This document shows positions 10,471 to 23,114 of a stretch of DNA of 64,000 nt, piece after piece. The notes beneath the pieces were generated by a model. The model saw only the letters and a list, made by a program, of their open reading frames with translations. It searched no databases and was not told where the DNA came from. The DNA comes from Chelydra serpentina (Eukaryota > Chordata > Testudines > Chelydridae): contig JBAIAC010000035.1 in NCBI GenBank assembly GCA_037349315.1, forward strand, positions 5,470,501 through 5,534,500, written 5' to 3'. Every line of letters starts with the position of its first letter. Positions within the stretch are counted from its first letter, which is position 1. Made by a program: the position numbers and the translations under genes.

Positions 10471-11984
10471 AGTCACAAACCCACCCATCTTCCACCTCAT
10501 CATACAATGCTGGCTCCTCCTCCTTGTTTTCTCTTCTGCTACCAAGATTTTCCAAATGCACCTTGCAACTTCTAATGGGCGAAGGCACCCATTTCCTCTA
10601 ATGCGTCTCTGTTACCTGGAGGAGGCTTGTGTCTCCTCACTTTATAGTTGAAAATCTCAAACAGTGTGTTTTGAAGGCACTTTTCTCCCTTTACAAATGT
10701 TGGTTGTTATGGTGACAGTTCCAGAGGTGAACACTTTCGAGGATCTTTCAGGAGATTTTATGATTACAGTATACTTACTTCAATTACTTTGCAGCGAGGA
10801 GACCATTATCTTTGCACTCTGCTAAATGAGAACTCCTTTGTTTCCTTTCTGAGGATTGCTTGAATGTTTGTATAACTTGTATTCCCGGACCTGGGGATAC
10901 TTTTTTGCTGTCGTGCACAAGTGCCAAAAATAATCAGCTCTAACAGGGAAAAATACAACAAAGAGTTGATGGGTGTTTTTAATTAATACCTTCGGACGAA
11001 GTAGAGATTGCCCTGAGTTGCAAAGTTCGGCTCTAGATGAGGCTCCAGATCTGAGCTTTCCAAAAGTTTGTGTGTGTTTGAATCTAGTTCATGCCCATCC
11101 CTAGTAGCAACAATAATCACAGAAAGCAACTGTAAACGTTGGTGTTTGTATCCGGCAATTTATATTGTGCATCAGCGCAGCACTTTGTGACACTCTGCCT
11201 GTATTCAGAAGTCTTAATTGTCTGTGAATATCTCTTTCTGTCTCCTCTCCTGCTGAAGCAGTGAATATCCCTAGGCTTTCGAAGACATTTTGCTGCAGTG
11301 TAGAGGTAAATGAATTATTTCTCTACCTTCAATGAACCCAAGGCTTCCATGCTTGACATCAAAGTGCGCTGTGTATGATTGAACTTTGTGGCAAACTTTT
11401 ATGTAGTTAATGAACATAGCAAAAATCACATTGCCAGCTAGAGAATACTGATTTGGGGGTCTGATGTGACCTGAAGGTTCTATTTCATGGCTGTGATACC
11501 CTGGCTGTTGAATATGTTCAAAATGACAGAAGCGACTCTGACAGCATTTTAACTACTATTGGCCAAACTGTCTGGCCTATATTAGTAACAGCTGACTGCA
11601 GATCCCATCCCCACATAACTGTGGGGGTCAAACTTCTGGGCAACATCCACCCTCCCCAGACCTGACAAAGGCAACTCTGCATGGTTGGGGGTCTGCAGCT
11701 CCGGTGGGGCAGGCACCATCCTCCAAGCCCTACACAAAAGCTGGGACTGCTGGCAGACTGGGGCTGCATTAACTCCTCCATGATGGTGGCAGCTGGCCAT
11801 TAGCTTATGGAGCCAAGGAAGTATTAACCAGCAATGAGAAGGGCAGCGGTGCAAAGTGGCTTTGACAATGCAAGGGTGCGCTAGACATCTGTGCTGAGTG
11901 TGAACCGTCAGGAGACATGTATGCAAAGTGTGGAATGAACATACAAACAAACAGCAACGTTAATGTTCCCTAAAAATGAAAATA
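10471..11984. other. No gene recognised; AT-leaning unique sequence
   Basis: No supported exon. The region around 10700-11400 is AT-leaning and repeat-poor. It would be the first part of the left flank to test for conserved noncoding elements, but I see no direct sign of function. Confidence 0.35.
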
Positions 11985-12076
11985 AGAAAGAAAAACTTGT
12001 AGCACCTTAGAGACTAACAAATTTATTTCAGCATAAGCTTTCGTGGGTTAGTACCCACTTCATCGGATGCAATGTT
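11985..12076 (-). mobile_element. Turtle-type hairpin repeat module, reverse orientation
   Basis: The text 'aaaaacttgtagcaccttag', 'agactaacaaatttatttca', 'gcataagctttcgtgggtta' and 'gtacccacttcatcggatgc' is the complement of the 3' module at 7190-7275. It is better preserved than that copy and contains the same short hairpin (gtgggttagtacccac). Confidence 0.75.
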
Positions 12077-12339
12077 CCCTGTTAACCCTGTTTTGGAGCT
12101 TGGATGAGGGAAGGACTGGGGCTCCTGATGGAATGCAAACGTGGATTCCAGGCTGATGTGGGGAATCTCACTCGTTAATATGTCAGAGCCCTTGGCAGGC
12201 CAGCCTGTGATGGTTTATATAAGAGCTCTTGGAGGAAGGAGACCAAGCCAGGCGGAGGTTTTATAACCATATGAAATGTGCTTCTGTATATTTAGCTACG
12301 GGCAGCAGCATCAAGGGAAAAGTGAATAATCAGAGTCCC

Positions 12340-12470
12340 ACAGCCCCAGACCATGTCTCACTTCTACCTCCCCATCCCTTTTCTCTCTCTTCTCTCCTTT
12401 GCCCTGCTCTCCTCTTGCTTTATTTTCTCAGCCTCCTGCCTCCTTCCCTTCCTCCCTCTCTTCTCCCCTG
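12340..12470. repeat. Polypyrimidine (CT-rich) tract
   Basis: About 110 bp of almost uninterrupted C/T on the + strand ('cttttctctctcttctctcc', 'cttccctccctctcttctc'). It may form triplex or H-DNA structures. It has no exon on its 3' side that I recognise, so a splice role is not supported. Confidence 0.6.
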
Positions 12471-12479
12471 ACTTGCTAT

Positions 12480-13547
12480 GAAGGGCACAAACACACCAGT
12501 ATATTCTTTCCTTGGTGAATTCATCACTTTGCAGAAAGTCTATGTAAGGGCCTCTGTACTACACAAGTCCTGCAAGGAAGAGCCGTGCAGGGGACTTCTG
12601 CAAACACAGAAAGGGTCTCAATGCCAGCTCCAAATAGTCCCGGGTAAAGGGGCCAAAGGCTCTGTTCTTATGGGAATCCAGCAGCTGGGAATCTCCCACA
12701 GAGTGGATAAGGAAAGGATGTGGCTATGGTTACTGACCATAGCCCAGAACAATGGCCACAGGGGGCTGTGCTCTGGCCCCATGTCCTAGCTGCAGATTGG
12801 GCCAATGGATCCATCCCCCACCTTCCCAGGTTTCCTTGCGCAAAGCCCATTTGGGGCTTTGCATGGGGAAGGATGGATGTCATTCAAGCAGAAAATAAGC
12901 CATGATGTGAAAATAAGGCTGGTTCCCTGTGGAGCTCCACCAGGTGAGAGCCCTAGAGGCAAAGGAGCATGGCTAGGCAAGCCGCTTGTCCGGTTTGTAG
13001 CTGGACAATCCTCTTATTGGGGTGGTTTGTCCCCTGTCCAGTATTGAGACAAACCTGGAAGAGCTTTTGTCCAGTGTCTGTATCACGCCGCACTCTTCAA
13101 AATGGCATCCCATTGTGGCATAACTTTGTGCGCATCATGTGTGCAAGGGCATGCTGGTGGGGGCAGGGTCACTCCTGTGGGGGTGAGCCCACGCCATTCA
13201 CACAAGTACCAGAATGAATATTCTGGGAGTGCGTGAGGGGCCACCCTCACGCTTACCCTGTGTGGCTTACCCCGAATCTCTGGTTACAGTCCCTCTCCCA
13301 CCATTCTGTCGTCTTTTAATGCCATTTAAATTAATCTCCCAGGTTTAGGATTGCAAATAATAACACTTAGCACTAACACAGGAATGTGTTATATATTTTT
13401 GTGCTATTTAAGCATTAATGAATGAATCCTTACAGCCCCATCATAACAGTTGTTATTCCAATGTTACTGATGGATGGAGAAACAGACAGATTATATGACT
13501 TGGCCAATGGAATTGCAGGATTCCATACTATAGTGATAGGTATGATA
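12480..13547. other. No gene recognised
   Basis: Several open frames of 60-100 codons overlap on both strands here. None shows a domain, a signal sequence or paired splice sites. Confidence 0.4.
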
Positions 13548-13564
13548 GATACTATCTATCTATC

Positions 13565-13597
<33 letters not shown>
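13546..13597. repeat. (CTAT)n microsatellite
   Basis: About twelve tetranucleotide units with one interruption near the 5' end ('tatctatcatctatctat'). The last eight or so units are perfect, so length polymorphism between individuals is likely. Confidence 0.95.
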
Positions 13598-14630
13598 AAG
13601 TTGCCTGGGTGAAGCAGGAATCCTGGAGGACCATAAAACCTGTAGTGTTTGTTTTCATCTCAAGCAAAGTGAAACAGGGAAGAGAAAATGTTGTGTTTTT
13701 AAATAACCTTCCAGCTGTTCTGCCTCTGCTTGAAGAGTTGATCCAAGGGCGTGGAAACGTATCTAAGCAGTTCCACTTCCAGTTCATATATAGTTACAAA
13801 GATGTAATGTAAATGGTTTGAAATTACAGTGAAACCCATCTGATTCCACTCTTGATCTTGCTGGTTTTATAAGGCAAGCAGTGTCTCTTCCACTTTGGTC
13901 TCTGTGGAATTGGCTTCACAGCAACTATTAGAGTATGTGTTTACAGGGAGGAGCAGATAATTCTAAAGGGTTTTGGACAAAACCCATCAGATTTCAGCCA
14001 AATTCTCCCTTGTCCATCTTATTCTTTATTTCCCTCAATGCACAATCCTGCTGCCAAAGACGCAGAGTGTTTGGTTTTCAGTTTAAAACCTTGGAACCTC
14101 CTGAGGTGCACATTCTAAAGAAAGAAAGAAAAACATTCCATCGTCAAGTGGTGCTTGGTACTGAAAATCAGCCCCTTAGCAGGAGATGCCTGTGGGACTT
14201 AACCAAGGATCAGAGACCTGGGAAAGGTCCCCAGTATATTTTCATATAAGCTCAGATACCTGGGATTGCAGGAGTATCGACAAGATGTGCTAATGAGGAA
14301 ATAACTCCCACCTTCCATTATATTTAGATTTCATAGTCAATGTTGCCCAATTCACACAATTTGGAAAATATATGGAAAGAACATCCCTTCTTTCATTATA
14401 CTTTTCCTTTGGATGGGTGTATTGAAACAATGGATGGTGATATGACAAAACTGTACTACTCTCCACTGTAGGGCTCTAAAGCTTACACATATGGGGTGTG
14501 AACCTGCAAAGACTCCCATGACTAACTTTACCCACACAAATAGTCCCGTTGGCTCAAAAGCGGACTGTTCTTGTGCATAAAGTTACTCCTGGGAGAATGT
14601 GTTTACAGGATCAAGGGCCTTAGTTTGGAT
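13598..14630. other. No gene recognised
   Basis: Unique AT-leaning sequence. Nothing supported. Confidence 0.4.
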
Positions 14631-15181
14631 CAGGGGGTCTCAAACTCCCGGCCCGCAGGCCATCTGCGGCCTCAAAACCTCCCCACTGCAGCCCACGGGG
14701 AAGAGACGCAGGCAGACACACTGCCGGCAATCTCTGCTGTAGGCGCCGACCCCCATAGCTCCCATTGGCTGGGAGAGAGGGACAGAGCTATCATCATTAG
14801 TTGCCGGGCAGAGTCAGTCATGGAGGCAGCATCGCTTTTTTCCACAATGAATATAAACAAGTCAAAATACCGAACACGACTATCTGATGCACACCTTGCT
14901 GCAATCCTGAAGGTTTCAACTGCTCCGTCACAGAGGCCAAACATCAACAAACCGACAGAACTGAAGCGTTGCCAGGTGTCTGGCAAACACTAAAAACTCT
15001 CTGGCAGGCGAAGAATTGTATAAAGTTGTATGACAATTTTATTATTTCTAAGAAATTCAAAATAAAAAATACAATATAAACGTTTTTTTTTCTGAACACC
15101 ATCTTCAGCGACATTACTGGCCCACTGGGAGGATGTGAGGACTGGCACTGGCCCTAAGGCGAATTGAGTTTGAGACCCCTG
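14631..15181 (+). mobile_element. hAT DNA transposon, internally deleted, with transposase C-terminal remnant
   Basis: The 551-bp element starts 'cagggggtctcaaact' and ends 'agtttgagacccctg', terminal inverted repeats that match apart from one extra G. It is flanked by 8-bp duplications gtttggat (14623-14630) and gtttggac (15182-15189), 7 of 8 identical. 8-bp duplications and CAG...CTG ends are hAT hallmarks. The + strand frame from 14847 to 14993 reads 'MNINKSKYRTRLSDAHLAAI' and onward, resembling the C-terminal dimerisation segment of Charlie-type hAT transposases and the hAT-derived part of GTF2IRD2-like proteins. Most of the transposase is missing, so it cannot move on its own. Confidence 0.85.
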
Positions 15182-15189
15182 GTTTGGAC

Positions 15190-18154
15190 AGTCCATTAGC
15201 CAGATTGCTGCCTAATCTGCTGTGTGTCTCCCCCTGCTGATACCAACACTAATTGGCACTTTTTCTTTCTTTGTCATTTTCAAAATGTTATTTGCACTTC
15301 TCCAACATATACCATCAATTGGAGGAGACAAACAAGAATTCTCTCTAGTCATTCAAAATGCCTAATTCTGTATAAGAGATTTGATTCATTACTTAAGTAG
15401 TATAAAATATTATCCAGTGATGGTATGTGTACATATACACATCTACACACATTCAGGCAGAGAGTTCATTAACGAGCAAAAGAAGAGAAAGAAAAAACAG
15501 ATGAAATAAGGATGAGCGATACAAGAGACTACGGTAGAGGCAGAACTATCACGTGAAAAGATCCTCATGTACAAGAAAATTGGTCCCATTCATTGTTTCC
15601 ACACAGCAGAGTTCCATGAGTGCTGTAGGAAGTTTCTGCTTCCATTCTCTAAGAGAAGGAACTCAAAAATTTTCCCAGCGGCCAAAGAAAATCTGTTTTT
15701 AAAGAGCTGTTTCTGTTAATCTGGTTTTCTGAGGCAGTGAGGGATGGGAGAGCCCACATACAGGCCCAGGAGGCATAATGTAACTAAGCATGAAATGAGC
15801 CAGAGCGAGAGGAGAGTGCATAGAATTGCAGGTGTCCAGCATTGCTGCATTATTTCATCTAAAGGCTGCTGAGAGTCTTGCTGTCAGAAGGCCAGATTCA
15901 CCCCTTCGGTTCCGCCAGCAGAACCTGGCCTGTGGGTCCCCATAGCAGGAAGTCCAGGGACACAGCACCACCAACCAAAAGATGCCTTGGTAGATTCCCT
16001 GGCCAGCTCTGAAAGCTGCTTCCCCCTAACAGGACCCGGCTACCTGCCCTGCCACAGAGGTGAATGCTCTCTCTGGAGTCAGTGGCGCTGAACCCACTTA
16101 TGCCAGTGATGAATTTGGCCCCATGACATTTAGAGCATATTTTATTTGTCCCCATTTATAACTCTCAAGCTGTGGGGAGGGTGTACTTTATTGTGAGACC
16201 AGCCTCTGGGTGGCCCCGTTGGGGAGAAGGCTGTACAGGCAGATGCCCAGCGCACTGTTCTAGCTGAGCTACAGAACAGAGCCATCCCTCTGCCTCTAGA
16301 CACTGGAGGCTCACACCTGCCTGAAACCATGCAGGGAAGTGAAGTAGAGACCACAGCGTCAGCACATGAGCTGGGGCGTGCCCTGGGGCAGACACATGCT
16401 CACGCAGGAATTCAGAGCTTTAAGGAGGCTAGACTCAGGCTTTCCTGCTCCAAGGGCACAGGCCCGTACCATTTGAGCTAAAGGAAAATCCCATTCCCTA
16501 GCTGCAAGGCTTAGTTCCGACAATGCTCGAGCAGATCTGATATCTCAGCCAGGAGATACACGGTAATATCCTCTGTGTGCATTGTCCTCCCTTGGCACAT
16601 GGTGCAGAAATATACAGGAAATGCAACATGGTACGTTCCCTGAAACACAGGGGTACAGTCTAAAGGAAAAGGGAAGCGGGTCACCCCAAATTCAGCAAGC
16701 GCATGTGCTGCCATCCACAGCCAGTGCAAGATGGCATCTTTGTTCCTGTGGAAACAGCGGTAACAACTGCCTGTAGCACGTGGAGCCAGGCCTGTGAAAG
16801 AAGGAGTCGTATGGCACTGCGTGTACCCAACAGCATGTCTGACTACCTGGCACCCTGCTGTCCGCATTGCACAAGCTCTGGGGATGCATTGTCAGAATCT
16901 GCACCAAAGTATCTGGAGCCAGATTTTCAGCTGGTGCAAGCTGGCAGAACTCAATTAACATCAGTGGAGCTATACTGATTTGCACTAGCGGAGGGTTTGG
17001 CCCCTACTGTTTAACTTACCCATCTGTGCATTGAGTGAATTCCACCATCTCTTTACAGGGCCACCTCCCTGGGTCCGAGAGCATGACAGAAGCAAGAATC
17101 TGCCTTTTCCAGCTTCTTTCTCTCCACATGGCAGGCCTGCAGTTACCCACAGAAAAGGATATGGTTGGGTATAGGCTGGGCAGAGGCCAGGAGATGTCAT
17201 GCTGAGGAGGCTCATTGCTAGGGCCCCACACTGCTTTGCTGTGGCTGGAGGGAGGTGAGGAGTGTGAAGAGCTCTCTGTGCATGCAATAGTCTGTGATTC
17301 ATGTAGACTGCTCCCGGCGGTGACAGATTGGGCTGCCCAGGGAACACAGCCTTTAACAGCACATTCCAAGTCGAACATGGAACTTTGCTTTATACTTAGA
17401 GATGATTATTCATATTTTTTTACCTCTGTGCCCTGAGCTGTCCTGGGCATGAGAGAGCTACAGGAATCCCGAGCTGTATTGTCAGGGGCTGCAGTAGATC
17501 AGTTAACCAGCATTCTTTGGATTTGGCTAGTTCCCCGCTGTAAAGCTAATGTGTGTATACATCATCCGAGACATCTCATAATGACATATAAACAGGGACA
17601 AAGCCACCTGCTGGCCGGCTGGGAGATCAGGGCCTGAACTTGCATTAATAAGCCATTTATCCGTTTTTTAAAAAGCATTCTAGGCAGATGATTCAACTTT
17701 CATTCAAAAATCGATCAGTTCAAAGCCAGCCATTTATCAGTGACTCCCGGTGCCTGGCATGGAAGTGAAACACAAATCCAAGTGACATCCAGCTAAGCAT
17801 GGACCCATACTATAATATACCAGATTAAACAGAGCCTAACGCTTCCAAGCTGGTATCATGCACCCTCTCTCAACAGGCTAGATGGGATTGTCCTTGGCAA
17901 GATCAATATCACCAGAGGTACAATAGTAGATGTGAGGGGAGAGAGGATTTCTTTTCTGGAATTCACCGCTTTAGGTATGCATTTGCTGTGTTTCTTACAT
18001 ATTCCTGTGTTCCTTCTGCTCCTTCGTTACTCACACACATTCATCCCTGGTGTCTGATGAATTCAGCCCAATGTCTTTAAAATACTGGTCTTGAAAATTA
18101 GAACTGTAAGGTTGTAGAGCATCTAGTTTAATCTATGTTACTAATATGGCCCCC
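15190..18154. other. No gene recognised
   Basis: About 3 kb without a supported exon. Around 15900-16450 the sequence is GC-richer and holds overlapping open frames on the - strand (up to 118 codons near 16511-16867). They contain cysteines but no zinc-finger spacing or other domain. A weak tRNA-like SINE signal ('ccatttgagctaaaggaaaa') lies near 16470. Confidence 0.4.
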
Positions 18155-18335
18155 GTTACCATAGTATTTGAGCATGACATGATCTTTAATGCATTTATAT
18201 TTAGTAGAGAACTGGAGCACAGAGAGACTGAGTGATTTACCCAGGGACATGCAGGAAGTCAGTGGCAAAGCAGGGAATTGAATACAGGTCTCCAAGTCCT
18301 GGTGCTCTAACCATTGGACCATCCTTCCTCTAAAC
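18155..18335 (-). repeat. MIR-like SINE, reverse orientation
   Basis: The text 'gagcacagagagactgagtg', 'atttacccagggacatgcag', 'gaagtcagtggcaaagcagg' and 'gtgctctaaccattggacca' matches the complement of a MIR from core to tRNA-like head. It is among the better-preserved copies in the window. Confidence 0.65.
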
Positions 18336-19929
18336 AGGCCCTAGTTACTGGTCGGGACCTTTAAATGCTACCACAATACATCAGTTTCACCATATACACA
18401 TAAACTGACAAAAATTTTCTATTGATGATAGCAATTTACAGATAGACAAAGTAAGAAAAATGCTGCTTGAGAACTTATTTAAATATCCTTAAAGCAAACT
18501 TTTTGTGTGTGTATATTTTAACATGTGATGTTGACAGCTTGTGTTTTAAAGTTATAAAGCTTTAATTTTTGGAATCTCAACACCTACTATCATTAAATAA
18601 CTATTGTCTGACACACCCTCTCATAATTTCCAGCAACTGAACATTTAAAGTGATAAAAACATTTTTTTTTAAATCCTTAAAACCCGTACTTTTACACGAC
18701 TGAGAACATGTAAATTGATAAAGCTTAAAAATAAACATTGATAACTGTTTAAATTATAAAAAAAAAAAACTAAATTCTGCCACACCTATATATACATTAT
18801 TATTATTACAGTGGCACAACCGGGCAAGTCACTGCCCTGGAAAATCATTCATTGTTATCTATTATTTTGCATAATTGTTCCGGTGTGCTTGGTGCCTTAC
18901 AGACTGCTAAATAAACAGGTTTCCTGCCCCAAAAGCTTCTAGTTCACTAATGGCATCAGACAAAGGAGGCAGAAGGAAAGAAATAAAACAACATGCAGCA
19001 GAGGGGTAAAGCTAAGTACACATCTTGCAACACCACAGTATTTGTGCTTGTTTGTTTGAAGTTAACCGCAATGGGGTACAGCGGGAATGATCAGGGCAAG
19101 GCCTGAGTGGTAATGACAGCATTATAAAAAGATTGCTCTCAGATCTGTTTTACAGACACTCCTAGAAGGAACTCCCAGAAGTCAGCTCTGTGACCCAGCA
19201 CTGTTCTCAGACAGGGCTAGTTAGCACTGCTCTCCAGACCCACTGCTAGTCTCAGTCATATCTGGGTTCTGCATGGTACTTTTCTCTGAACCCATCACTG
19301 CCCTCAGTCAAGTCTGGATGGTACCCCTGGGTGCTTTGAGGACACGGTGTGGAATTTCCATGCATCTTAAACCCATGCATGGGCCTGATAAATAACAGCT
19401 CCATGATAGCACAGAGCCAGAGTATATCGCTCCACCTCCACTAACTCCCTTCTTCAGATTCCCTGTTCTACTGGATCAGGAGTCTACAACCTAGAGGAAA
19501 GCAATGAAGACAGAACAGCCACACTGTGTGGTTAGAAGGAAAAACAGACTGTGCACCATCAGGGGAATCCTAGTCTTTACATGGCAGCATACAGCCGCTT
19601 TTCTTCTTCTGGTCTCTGTAGATCGCTGCTGGCTCACACCGTGGAGAGTAAAAATTGCAGCAGATACAACACCTTGGGAAACTGCCCCTGTCCAACAGAC
19701 ACTGGTACCTCCCTTTTCTACATCCACAGCAGCTGATAATGTCCGAGATTGAGGCTTCTTGTTACACTGCCACCTGATGGAGGATTTTGATATCATACAT
19801 CTAGCCTCCAGTTACGGTAGTAGCCCAACTGGCCCAAAAGCAAGAAGTGGATGTGCCTGATGACGTGTTCTGGTTCCTTGGACTAACTACATGCAGCAAG
19901 GCAGCACTTACAGACGTCCTACATAGACT
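18336..19929. other. AT-rich stretch, then unique sequence; no gene
   Basis: 18480-18790 is strongly AT-rich with an A-run at 18759-18769. 18880-18950 reads like the tail of an L3/MIR-type repeat ('cttggtgccttacagactgc', 'cctgccccaaaagcttcta'). The overlapping open frames at 19491-19796 occur on both strands and show no domain. Confidence 0.4.
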
Positions 19930-20157
19930 CTCCTGCATTTCTATAGCTCCCTCCACGTGAGGATCTCAAAGCACTTGTGCAAATATGAATGGTCCCGACA
20001 CCCCTGTCACGTAGGTAAATACCATCACCCTTTGTTAAGGATGGGAGGACTGAGATGCAGACAGTGAAGTGACTGCGCCAAGGTTATACAATGGGTGAGT
20101 GACAAAGCCAGGTATAGAACTCAGATTTCCTGACTCCCACTCTAGCGTTTTAACTAC
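19930..20157 (-). repeat. MIR/L2-like SINE, reverse orientation
   Basis: 'atttctatagctccctccac', 'ctcaaagcacttgtgcaaat', 'ttgttaaggatgggaggact' and 'ctctagcgttttaactaccc' follow the complement of a MIR with an extended 3' tail. Diverged. Confidence 0.55.
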
Positions 20158-22190
20158 CCACCCAGGCTTTAATAAAACCTAGTCATGGCTTCTTAAAGCA
20201 GGGAAGCCCATGAATGCCTGCTAGGGTTAATCAGTGGTTCCGGGCACAGCTATGTTGCTGCTGGGGTCACTAGCTTGTGATGCAACTAATAAAGATTTGT
20301 TCCATGCCTGCCTTATGCTGGGGTCTGACCCACTGGCAATAGACGGAACGAGAGAAGGATCCAGACACTCACAAGAATAAAGTTCACTCAGGTCTGGCAA
20401 AGGCATACACCTTGCTGTGTGACTTGAAATAAAGCAGCAGCTACTGTACCTCCCCCTCGGCAGAGGTGGTCTTCTGCCTCACCTCATCTGATTGAGCAGC
20501 ACTGTGCTGAGATGGTGTTTTTATTCATCGATGCTGCACAGCGTGGAGTCCAGCAGCCTCAGCTTGGTAGGGGGCGAGGCTTCGCGTCTTTCCACAGCAC
20601 CATCATGAAAACAAAGTACCCAGGAGATAGCATGAAAAATCAGCCTCTGCCGTGGCAGAGATTCTGTGGGCAAGCTGATGGTGTCTAGTTCTCCCACCAT
20701 ACCAGGAGAGCATGGGGTGAGACCCACAGGATGGGGGCAGGGGAAAGCGAAGGTCCACTCAGTCTTTTCCTCCACATCCCTCTCCCCAATCCAGAGCTGC
20801 TCTCATCCGGACACCATCCTACCCACTCCTTTACTCCTACTTGTGTTCTGGCTAATCTAGTACACAGCAATAGAGCTCTCCTCTCTGTTGTAAAATGGCC
20901 CTTTATTTCCTATCCAGGGGCTGGGATTGCTTTTGAACTGAAATAATTAAGGGCCAAATTTCCAGCAATCTTCGTTGTCTGCACCAAGAATATTTAGGGG
21001 GACGTCCCTCTCCATCTGCGCATGCAGGATCCTGCTTTGCATGTAAAAAATCCTGCATTTGCACACACAAATGCTGGGGGGTTTACACACAAATAGTTGT
21101 ACCCACAAGTACTGCAGTTGCAGTTCAAGGTGGTCAGGGCAAAATCTGGATCCTAAAACTTAAGAAAAAGACGTGTCTGGTGTGAATAGGAATTAGGGTT
21201 TGATTCTGTTTCCTGTTTACAACACGGATGATATAAAGTTGCTGAGAAAATAGCATCAATTTGATTTTTATAAATGATTTTTACATTGTATGTGATAAAC
21301 TGGATTTTTTCTTTAATAGGTGGGAAGATACCAAACCAGAAAAGGACAGTCAGTGTCACTGGCGCTGAAGAGCTATGTCATAATAACTCTTCCCCAGCTG
21401 TCACAGAGCAGAGACAATTACAGTAATCATGTGACCTTGTCCCCTTTCCTTTCAACTTCCTGATGTATTATTGCATCTCGCTGCTTTACAGCAGGCAAGA
21501 AAGGCAAAGATAAAGGCTGCTGCTGAAATAAAATTTTCTAATTTAATGTTCAGTAGAAAAGGCAGAAAAAAACCCAATACTGTTTCGGCCACAGCTTCAC
21601 ATCTCCCTCTTCCTCCTCATGTTGGAGAATGCAAAATGATCATATTAATAGAGCTGTACATCCTGATTTGACAGCGTGTACTTATTTGTGAGTGACAATA
21701 TCCCACAGCATCACCGAGCATATGCAGGTTTTGACTGAAGCACAAATTTCATAGGGTCTGATTCTGCCATCCATAAGTATGTTCAGTCGTATCTTACTCT
21801 GCAGGTGAAGTGCCACGCTGCAAAATTGGGTCCAGTGAGAACTTATATTCCACACACTCACATTTAGTATTGTTTAATTGTGATTGTTAGCATCAGTTTT
21901 ATAAAATAAGGAAGGCGCAGCATGCAGCTTCAATGGAAGACCAAGTTTATGTGGAGCTGCTCTCCAGTATAGCACTTGACTAGGGTGTGGGACAAGTACA
22001 GCTGAGCAAATCATTTGCAACAAGTCATTTCTGAAAGGGATTTTTAACCTCTTCCGTTTGCGTGTGTCTGTGAGCAGATGGCGTATGCCAGGATGCCTAC
22101 AAAAACTTGACAGTGTTTAGGCTGCTGATGTGCAGAGACCACTGCCTGTCATTCTGACAAATATTGTCTATTGTTTACTTGAACTCCCCT
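20158..22190. other. No gene recognised
   Basis: Two kilobases with no supported exon. 20940-21130 ('aaatttccagcaatcttcg', 'tttacacacaaatagttgta') has the look of an old repeat I cannot place. Confidence 0.35.
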
Positions 22191-22194
22191 GTCT

Positions 22195-22348
22195 GTCCCT
22201 ATATCTGTTGTCTCTTGACTTATAAAGATTATAAACCCCTTGTGGCAGGAACCAGCTTTTTATTCTGTTTCTACAGCTCTTCACACAATGGGATCCTGGT
22301 CTTTGATTAGTGTCCTGAGGCACCAGGGGAATGCAAATAATAAATAAC
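22195..22348 (+). repeat. Old SINE/L3-type tail
   Basis: 'ataaaccccttgtggcagga', 'cttcacacaatgggatcctg', 'gtgtcctgaggcaccagg' and 'aatgcaaataataaataa' share order and wording with 31958-32070 ('ttgttagctctatggtgcag', 'tgtacaatgcctggtccatg', 'ctaggtgctagaacaatac'). Both appear to be copies of one ancient amniote repeat. Confidence 0.5.
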
Positions 22349-23068
22349 GCCTCTGATCAAATCATTATCTGAAGGTATTCAATTAAAATAGTTCAGCATT
22401 TTTTACTCTATGGCTGGGTCATGAATATTCGAATTATTTGGTGTCTTTCTGAAAGTCCCAGGTCCTGATGTCAGGTGAATACATGAAAAATGTCAATTTT
22501 TTTTTCTTTTTGTACCCGAAGTTTCTAGCCCTTGGGGTTGTGGCGCAAACTTGAAAAGATGACTCTTAAAGGGTTAAAAACCAGAAGGCAAATAAAACGA
22601 ACCCAGCATGTTTTGTTTTACTCTCATGACTTTGCAGGTTCTGGGGCTCATTGTTTTTGAACGCTTGGTGCCAGGGATACTATAGTGCGGAGTGATTTGG
22701 GGGATGGAAAGTGAACTGAAAAGGAAATCTCTTGTCCAGTGAGCATATTTCAAATGGAAGGGCCATTCTCTCCCTTGACTTACACCACCCTGTCGTCCAT
22801 GCGTTCAACACGATTGTAGGTGGTGTGAAAGCAGGCAAAATCTGGCCCTCAGTTAACAGTTCCTCCAGGAACCTGGAGACAGCCGGGGCTTTGGGGCAGA
22901 GATCTTAAACTAGAGCAAGTCTTTGCAGAGTAAAGTCTGCGAGCCCTGGAAGGTGCTTTTCAGGAATCTTTAAATCCTGGAGACTCCAGGCCAATCCTGG
23001 AGGGTTGGCAAACCTAGGGCCATGGGCTGGACAGGAACTGAAACTAGTTCCCTTAAGGCTGGAGGGCT

Positions 23069-23086
23069 GGGGGGGGGGGGGGGGGG
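23069..23086 (+). repeat. Poly-G run (18 G)
   Basis: Eighteen consecutive G residues 5' of the 57-bp minisatellite. A run like this is prone to slippage and G-quadruplex formation, so its exact length may be a sequencing approximation. Confidence 0.9.
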
Positions 23087-23114
23087 AAGACAGTGTCTTG
23101 GCCAGGCTTGGGGT

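Noticed and set aside
16511..16985. Cysteine-containing minus-strand frames that might be zinc fingers
   Set aside because: Cysteine and histidine spacing does not fit C2H2, RING or B-box patterns, and the plus strand has equally long frames.
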